Source: an uncultured Acidimicrobiaceae bacterium
Lineage (GTDB): Bacteria > Actinomycetota > Acidimicrobiia > Spongiisociales > UBA5794
Length of the DNA: 43,980 nt
Assembly (NCBI GenBank): GCA_947258985.1
Contig: CAMYKI010000050.1
Location: forward strand, 1 to 43,980
Reading direction: 5' to 3'
Shown: positions 39,393 to 43,980 of the stretch, piece by piece
Numbering within the stretch: the first letter of the stretch is position 1
How the letters are laid out: every line of letters starts with the position of its first letter
The notes under the pieces: model-generated
Told to the model about the DNA's origin: nothing
The model's database searches: none
Seen by the model: the letters and a program-made list of their open reading frames with translations, nothing else
Translations under genes and position numbers: made by a program

Positions 39393-40760
39393 CTACCTGC
39401 CCACCACCCCGGTACGGTTGATCAGAGTGTCGAGGCTCTCGTCGACGGCGGTCATGACCCTTGCAGCGGCCTCATATGCCCTCTGGTAGGTGATCAGATT
39501 GACCATTTCCTCGTCGATGGAGACACCGTGCGTGTTCATCCGGGCGTTCTCGGCGGCGGCGGTCATCGCGTTCTGGCTCCGTGCGCCGTTCGCAGCCGCG
39601 GACGTGAGCTCGCCGACATGGGAAACGAGTGACCTGATCGAATCGTCGAGGTTGGCGGTGCCGCCTTCAGCCGCAAGCGCGTGACGCAACGCGGACAACG
39701 CTTCGATGTTCATCCCGTCATACTCGGCGACGGGCGGGCCGGAGCCGGCTGCGGCAATCTGCGAAGGGTCGGTTATTGCCACTGTGAGTGAGCGAGCTTC
39801 GCTTCCCGGTGTGAACGTCAGCAGGGCTCCGCCGGGCGATCCATCCGGGGCAAACCCGAGGGCGTGCTGGTCGTTGAGGGCGGTGGCGAGGTCGGCGACG
39901 AATGTATTCAATGCCGTCTGAAAGCCGGGGAGTTCGTTCTGGAGATAGCTCTGGAAACCGGCCAGCTCGCCGCCAACGTCGACTTCGGCTCCGGAGGAAT
40001 GTGTAACGGTGTGGGTGCTCGGGTCGTATGCCAGCGGACTGACCATCGTGTCGGAGACAAGGGAGAGTCCGTTCAAACTGACGCGAGCGGAACCGTTATC
40101 CATCGTGGTGACGGTCACACCGGCGATATTGGCGAGTTCGTCGAGGAGGACGTCCCGCTGATCCATCAGATCGTTTGGCATCCCATTGTCGTGTGACGTG
40201 CTCAGGATGAGGCGGTTCAGCTCGGCCACTTCATGGAGCATGTTGTTCGTTTCACCGACGTAGTCGCTGAGCAGGTTCGAGGCGCTATGGGCCTCGAGCT
40301 CCCACTTCTGGGCAACGTTGCCGATGTTGGCTGTGAGGGCCTCTAGCGCTGAGATGACGTTGCGGCGTGCGGCGGAATTGGGCGGGTCGAGGCTGAGCTC
40401 GTCGAGTGCGGACCAGAGGCCTCCCAAACCGGCGGTGATCCCCTCGTTGGGTTCTCCCATGAGAGCCTCGGTTCCGGCGAGCAGATTGGAGAGAACATCG
40501 AGTCGCCCCTGAGCGGACGCGGAGGTTCGTACCTGGGTATCGAGGCCGGCAACCCGAGCCCGAGCAATCTGCTGGATGTCGACACCCTGGCCGGTCATGC
40601 CGAAGCGTTGGTGATAGGGCACGCGGCTGACGAGGTCGACGCGCTGTCTGGTGAATCCCGGGTTCGCCGCGTTTGCGATGTTGTGGGAGGTTGTGTTGAT
40701 CCCCGCTTGCGCCGCTGTCAGTCCGCTAAAGGCTGTGTACAGGGAGATGAAGTCGCTCAT
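39393..40760 (-). CDS. flgK: Hook-filament junction protein FlgK
   Basis: 455 residues. N-terminal axial-protein block (LYTAFSGLTAAQAGINTTSHNIANAANPGFTRQRVDLVSR) and C-terminal block (VSIDEEMVNLITYQRAYEAAARVMTAVDESLDTLINRTG) match FlgK; the middle is shorter than in enterobacteria. It caps the hook and receives FlgL. It shares one base with the flgN stop and is followed by flgL after 2 bp. Confidence 0.95.
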   Translation of the reverse strand: MSDFISLYTAFSGLTAAQAGINTTSHNIANAANPGFTRQRVDLVSRVPYHQRFGMTGQGVDIQQIARARVAGLDTQVRTSASAQGRLDVLSNLLAGTEALMGEPNEGITAGLGGLWSALDELSLDPPNSAARRNVISALEALTANIGNVAQKWELEAHSASNLLSDYVGETNNMLHEVAELNRLILSTSHDNGMPNDLMDQRDVLLDELANIAGVTVTTMDNGSARVSLNGLSLVSDTMVSPLAYDPSTHTVTHSSGAEVDVGGELAGFQSYLQNELPGFQTALNTFVADLATALNDQHALGFAPDGSPGGALLTFTPGSEARSLTVAITDPSQIAAAGSGPPVAEYDGMNIEALSALRHALAAEGGTANLDDSIRSLVSHVGELTSAAANGARSQNAMTAAAENARMNTHGVSIDEEMVNLITYQRAYEAAARVMTAVDESLDTLINRTGVVGR

Positions 40761-41260
40761 CAGAGAACTCGATCCACCCGAACGGGATGGTCCGGGGTTC
40801 TTGTAGCTCTGCCGGCCGCGTCGTAGATGTCGCCACCGGCAAAGCCGAGGGTCCCTTGGATGCCGTCGAGGCCGACGGTGGCCAGGCGGCGGTTCTCCCT
40901 AGTGAGAATCTCGATCTCGCCGACCAGGTGCATGAACGCCGACTTGTGGTCTTCAAAGGTCGCACGAAGTGAATCCGGTGCGGCTTCGACCAGGAAGGCC
41001 ATGCTGACTTGTGATGGGGAAACGTTGAGTTCGGTCGCGACCGCACTGACGACTCCGCTGCGCTGCTCTTCTGCATTGCGAATCTCCGCCATTACGGCAT
41101 CGACCTCTGCGACGGCGGGTCCGACGAAGCGGCGGTCATCAGCTATGAGAACCAGGTTTGCCGAAACCAGCTTGAACAACAGATATTCGAGAAGACGTCG
41201 CTCGTACCAGAGGGTATCGGCGAGCCTCGCCATGTTCGTATTGCCGCTTGAATTGACCAT
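40760..41260 (-). CDS. flgN: FlgN-family export chaperone
   Basis: 166 residues, helical: LADTLWYERRLLEYLLFKLVSANLVLIADDRRFVGPAVAEVDAVMAEI, then LNVSPSQVSMAFLVEAAPDSLRATFEDHKSAFMHLVGEIEILTRENRRL, the FlgN pattern. It leads the operon to its clients flgK and flgL, which backs the assignment. The -10 of its promoter ends only 8 nt before ATG 41260, so transcription may begin at the start codon (leaderless mRNA); no RBS is seen. ATG 41233 is an internal alternative, also without RBS. Confidence 0.82.
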   Translation of the reverse strand: MVNSSGNTNMARLADTLWYERRLLEYLLFKLVSANLVLIADDRRFVGPAVAEVDAVMAEIRNAEEQRSGVVSAVATELNVSPSQVSMAFLVEAAPDSLRATFEDHKSAFMHLVGEIEILTRENRRLATVGLDGIQGTLGFAGGDIYDAAGRATRTPDHPVRVDRVL

Positions 41261-41268
41261 CGAACCAC

Positions 41269-41295
41269 CAGTCGGCCCGAGGCCTCGGTTCTTAA
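41269..41295 (-). promoter_or_regulatory. Sigma-28-like promoter of flgN-flgK-flgL-fliW-csrA
   Basis: Minus strand: CTTAA, 15 nt, GCCGACTG (41276 to 41269). It is immediately next to the flgN start codon, as expected for a leaderless mRNA. Confidence 0.7.
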
Positions 41296-41457
41296 GCTAG
41301 GCACAGGGGTTCCGTCTCACCTCGATATGCGATGACAGATCAACATTTACCCGGATCATCGATTAGCCGGATATGCTCAAGAAGCAGGTTAGAAATGCCG
41401 AAAAACCAGCTATTCGGCCTGCGAGCCGTAGAACGCTCGACGAGCAACGAGGGAGCC

Positions 41458-42078
41458 ATGACTACCGGCGGTGAATTGAAGGGCGCAGACGCACAAGCGA
41501 GGATTGCAGAACTCGAGTTGCGTCTTGCGGAAGCAGAAGCCGACAACGGTGTACTCCGTCTTCAGCTGGATATGCTGACCTCCACGGACATTGTGACGGG
41601 TCTTCCCAATGCGAACGGCATCGCCGCTCATTTGCAGAAGGCCGCAGCTCGCTATTCCCGTTCCGGAGAAGCTTTTGGTCTCATGAACATTGGGTTCCCC
41701 GTTTTTGATCGGATCGCTGAGAGCAAAGGAAGAAGGGCGCTCGAGGACACGATGCGTCACGCCGGTTCGCTGATCGGTGCCGCCATTCGTCAGCTCGATA
41801 CCGTGGGTCGCATCGACGACACGGGACTCGTCTGTGTCATGCCGATGATGGGTGACGACGGGGTGAGCCCGGTGATCGGCCGCGTCGAGAAGGTCCTCGA
41901 CTCGAGTCCCATGACCTTCGACGACGGCGAAGAGCTCTACCTGGTTCCGGAATTTGCGGTCGTGGTCTGCAGCACTGCGGCCCGGGTCGATCCGCCCAAG
42001 GTGATGAACCGTCTCCTCGATGCTCGAGGAGAAGCCGCTCCCGGCGCTCCCGTCATCCGTCACGCCAGCTCGTCGTAG
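41458..42078 (+). CDS. Degenerate GGDEF-domain protein
   Basis: 206 residues from ATG 41458 (GAGGGAG just before it); ATG 41395 is the alternative. A short coiled coil (about 8-38, QARIAELELRLAEAEADNGVLRLQLDML) leads into a GGDEF-like domain starting DIVTGLPNANG, as in DxLTGLxN. The catalytic signature is changed to RIDDTGLVCVMP, so diguanylate cyclase activity is unlikely. It could act as a nucleotide-binding or scaffold protein. A weak sigma-28-like motif lies at 41346-41373 (TTTA, 16 nt, GCCGGATA). Divergent from flgN. Confidence 0.7.
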   Translation: MTTGGELKGADAQARIAELELRLAEAEADNGVLRLQLDMLTSTDIVTGLPNANGIAAHLQKAAARYSRSGEAFGLMNIGFPVFDRIAESKGRRALEDTMRHAGSLIGAAIRQLDTVGRIDDTGLVCVMPMMGDDGVSPVIGRVEKVLDSSPMTFDDGEELYLVPEFAVVVCSTAARVDPPKVMNRLLDARGEAAPGAPVIRHASSS

Positions 42079-42104
42079 CGTCTCTGCCGCGACGTAGATC
42101 TAGA

Positions 42105-42122
42105 CGCACCCCAAGGGGTGTG
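42105..42122 (+). terminator. Hairpin after the GGDEF-like gene
   Basis: CGCACCCC-AA-GGGGTGTG, an 8-pair stem with one G-U pair, followed by CGCTTGTTTGCTT. The T-rich tail makes it the best rho-independent terminator of the window. It lies 27 bp past the gene stop and just before the flgE promoter. Confidence 0.6.
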
Positions 42123-42133
42123 CGCTTGTTTGC

Positions 42134-42160
42134 TTAACCCCAACGTCTCTTCGCCGACGG
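42134..42160 (+). promoter_or_regulatory. Sigma-28-like promoter of flgE
   Basis: GCTTAA (TTAA at 42134-42137), 15 nt, GCCGACGG at 42153-42160. The leader to flgE is about 130 nt. Confidence 0.75.
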
Positions 42161-42297
42161 TGTCCGGGAAGCGAGCGTTGTGCACAGGCACAACCCAGCG
42201 GTGACCGGCTGCTGCGCTAGCAAGCAGACGCCGCCCATGGATGTGGTGGCTCAGTCTTCCACGGACGGAGCTACATCACGCTAGGGGTGATGAGAAC

Positions 42298-43524
42298 ATG
42301 ATGCGTTCGATGTTTGCCGGTGTATCCGGTCTCCGTTCCCACCAGACCATGATGGATGTGGTGGGTAACAACATCGCCAATGTCAACACGGCCGGTTTCA
42401 AAAGCGCCCAGATCACTTTCGGTGAGGCGATGGCGCAAACCCTCCAGGGTCCCGCAGGGGCCGGCCTCGGATCCGGTGGTACCAACCCCCTCCAGATAGG
42501 TTTGGGTGTTCAGGTTGCCTCCATTGACGGTGTCTTTACTCAAGGCGCCACCCAGATCACAGGACGTCCCACGGACATCGCCATTCAGGGTGATGGGTTC
42601 TTCGTCCTTCAGGGCTCTGCAGGGCGGGTATATACCAGAGCAGGCACATTCCGCTGGGATGAGTCGGGCAACCTGGTAGCCCCCGGCGGTCAGCTTGTTC
42701 AGGGCTGGCTGGCGGACGCCAACGGAAACGTGCAGACCCAAACCGCAGTGACCTCGATCAACCTGCCGCTATCGCAGGTGATCGATCCTGTAGAGACTTC
42801 CAGTGTCACGCTCGGCGGCAACCTTTCTAGTGATATGCCGATCGGCGATATTCACAATACTTCGATCGTCATATACGACTCGCTGGGTGAGCCCCAGGAA
42901 CTCCTCATGGAGTTCGAGAAGACCGCCGCCAACACCTGGGACGTACGGGCGACGATGAACGGGACGTCCTTGACACTCAGTTCATCGGCCCTCACGTTCG
43001 GTCCCGATGGCACCCTGACCAGTGCCAGCACCATCTCGGTCGGCGGCTACACCCCTCCGGGTGCGGCCCCGCTTTCGTTCGACGTGGAGCTGGGAGGCAG
43101 CTCGCCTCTCGTCCAGTTCGGAGGTGCTCCGAGCGCCGAAAGTATCGACCAGGACGGCAACGCCATTGGGTTCCTTACCGACTTCTCGATCGCGACCAAC
43201 GGCACAATCAGCGGACAGTTCTCCAACGGCGAAACCAAGGTTCTGGCGAAGATCGCCACCGCAACCTTCAACAACCCATCGGGTCTGATCCGAGCCGGCG
43301 AAACGAGATTCGAGGCGTCGGTCAACTCGGGCCAGCCGCTCATCGGAGAGCCCGGGAACGGTAACCGCGGCATGCTCTCCGCCGGTGCGCTGGAGATGAG
43401 CAACGTCGACCTCGCCCAAGAGTTCACGAATCTGATCATCGCTCAGCGTGGATTCCAGGCCAACAGCCGGGTCATCACGGCCTCCGATGAGGTCCTTGCC
43501 GACCTGGTGAATCTGAAGCGATAG
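42298..43524 (+). CDS. flgE: Flagellar hook protein FlgE
   Basis: 408 residues from ATG 42298 (AGGGGTGA 7 nt upstream). N-terminal MMRSMFAGVSGLRSHQTMMDVVGNNIANVNTAGFKSAQITF, central ITGRPTDIAIQGDGFFVLQ, and C-terminal SNVDLAQEFTNLIIAQRGFQANSRVITASDEVLADLVNLKR are all diagnostic for FlgE-type hook proteins. FlgF and FlgG share these ends, but the length and central repeats suit FlgE. Export uses FlgD as a cap. It is separated from flgD and placed just before a second flbD. Confidence 0.92.
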   Translation: MMRSMFAGVSGLRSHQTMMDVVGNNIANVNTAGFKSAQITFGEAMAQTLQGPAGAGLGSGGTNPLQIGLGVQVASIDGVFTQGATQITGRPTDIAIQGDGFFVLQGSAGRVYTRAGTFRWDESGNLVAPGGQLVQGWLADANGNVQTQTAVTSINLPLSQVIDPVETSSVTLGGNLSSDMPIGDIHNTSIVIYDSLGEPQELLMEFEKTAANTWDVRATMNGTSLTLSSSALTFGPDGTLTSASTISVGGYTPPGAAPLSFDVELGGSSPLVQFGGAPSAESIDQDGNAIGFLTDFSIATNGTISGQFSNGETKVLAKIATATFNNPSGLIRAGETRFEASVNSGQPLIGEPGNGNRGMLSAGALEMSNVDLAQEFTNLIIAQRGFQANSRVITASDEVLADLVNLKR

Positions 43525-43579
43525 TCGTATGAGCCCGGGCGCTTGGTAGCCCGGACGTAATGGCAGGTAGTGACCACCA

Positions 43580-43607
43580 GGGAGGCTCCGCTAGGGCGGA
43601 GCCTCCC
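43580..43607 (+). terminator. Strong 12-bp hairpin after flgE
   Basis: GGGAGGCTCCGC (43580-43591), TAGG, GCGGAGCCTCCC (43596-43607), a perfect stem. The tail GCGAGTTCCTT is only weakly T-rich. It lies 55 bp past flgE and before the next promoter, so termination is likely. Confidence 0.65.
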
Positions 43608-43630
43608 GCGAGTTCCTTCGAGGCGGTGCG

Positions 43631-43657
43631 TTAACCCACGACGACACCGGCCGACAA
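43631..43657 (+). promoter_or_regulatory. Sigma-28-like promoter of the second flbD
   Basis: TTAA at 43631-43634, 15 nt, GCCGACAA at 43650-43657. It shows that the second flbD does not rely on the flgE transcript. Confidence 0.7.
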
Positions 43658-43706
43658 GGAGTACAAGCAAGCAACGGGCCGAGAGCGGTCCGTAAGGAGA
43701 CCACGG

Positions 43707-43943
43707 ATGATTGCCGTACATCGACTTAGAGGTGAGCCGATGTTTCTCAACGCCGATCTCCTCGAGTCCATCGAAGCGACGCCCGACACCGTTCTGACCC
43801 TCGTAGACGGTCGCCGGATTGTGGTCGCCGATTCACCCGACGAGATCGCGGAGCGGATCGTCGAGTTCCGTGCTTCGGTTCTTGTCAGCGCCGCCGAACT
43901 CCGCGGTGCCGCGGCCCGGGTAGCGCCGATCCACCAGACCTGA
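43707..43943 (+). CDS. flbD: FlbD family flagellar protein (second copy)
   Basis: 78 residues from ATG 43707, with AAGGAG 7 nt upstream, inside possible GGTC/GACC and CCGT/ACGG stems. The FlbD blocks are plain: MIAVHRLRGEPMFLNADLLESIEATPDTVLTLVDGRRIVVADSPDEIAERI. The protein is a clear paralogue of the 81-residue FlbD at 24308, being most similar through the first 60 residues. The window ends 37 bp after the stop, so any downstream motAB partner cannot be seen. Confidence 0.9.
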   Translation: MIAVHRLRGEPMFLNADLLESIEATPDTVLTLVDGRRIVVADSPDEIAERIVEFRASVLVSAAELRGAAARVAPIHQT

Positions 43944-43980
43944 GGACTCCCTCGCACCGGCCGATCGGGCGGGTGCCTCG

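Noticed and set aside
1-43980. tRNA, rRNA, IS elements, CRISPR arrays or phage genes
   Set aside because: I looked for cloverleaf-type repeats, transposase motifs and regularly spaced repeats and saw none.

Overview
The window is GC-rich, densely coded DNA with frequent GTG and TTG starts, strong AGGAGG-type Shine-Dalgarno sites and ATGA/TGATG gene overlaps. It carries most of a flagellar gene island from a monoderm, high-GC bacterium. I infer an actinobacterial lineage, possibly Acidimicrobiia: the rod, hook, switch, export and stator genes are present, no P- or L-ring genes (flgI, flgH) are seen, and csrA-fliW is present. No rRNA, tRNA, IS element or CRISPR array was recognised.

Layout. 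1-110 (minus): the first four codons of a flagellin-like gene with its leader and promoter. 260-5430: housekeeping and accessory genes (DUF547 protein, membrane protein, solitary DNA methyltransferase, prephenate dehydratase, PPOX-family protein, glutamate racemase fused to a macro domain). 5427-8174 (minus): fliM, a small fliN and a REC/GGDEF/HD-type protein. 8914-17447 (plus): flgB-flgC-fliE-fliF-fliG-fliH-fliI-fliJ-lytic transglycosylase-fliK-flgD. 17476-24043: non-flagellar genes (two MBL hydrolases, a monooxygenase-like protein, an iron-sulfur protein, a VOC protein, a broken padR, a GyrI-like gene), apparently interrupting the usual flgD-flgE-flbD-motA order. 24308-26677: flbD-motA-motB-fliL. 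26877-30074: small ORF-fliN/Y-fliO-fliP-fliQ-fliR. 30146-30649 (minus): NUDIX gene. 30842-35526: flhB-flhA-FlhF-like-small membrane protein. 35551-36672 (minus): alpha/beta hydrolase. 37228-37752: a FlgN-like gene. 37740-41260 (minus strand, transcribed right to left): flgN-flgK-flgL-fliW-csrA. 41458-43943: a degenerate GGDEF protein, flgE and a second flbD.

How it works together. Reading the gaps on both strands shows one recurring promoter: (C)TTAA-like -35, a spacer of 15 bp (16 in one case), and GCCGAC-type -10. It occurs twelve times, in front of nearly every flagellar operon, early and late. It resembles the FliA (sigma-28) promoter, so one sigma factor may drive the whole regulon. Several leaders also show GGA-loop hairpins at the ribosome-binding site, and csrA/fliW lie in the island, suggesting post-transcriptional control of flagellin and flbD. 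One copy of the promoter, at 37115-37141, points into a stretch without a clear gene whose RNA would begin with two GGA-loop hairpins. This is the best candidate for something undescribed.

Other oddities are an FlhF-like protein without GTPase motifs, two FliN, two FlgN-like and two FlbD paralogues, and two GGDEF-derived proteins without catalytic signatures. Everything here is read by eye; no alignment or folding program was run.
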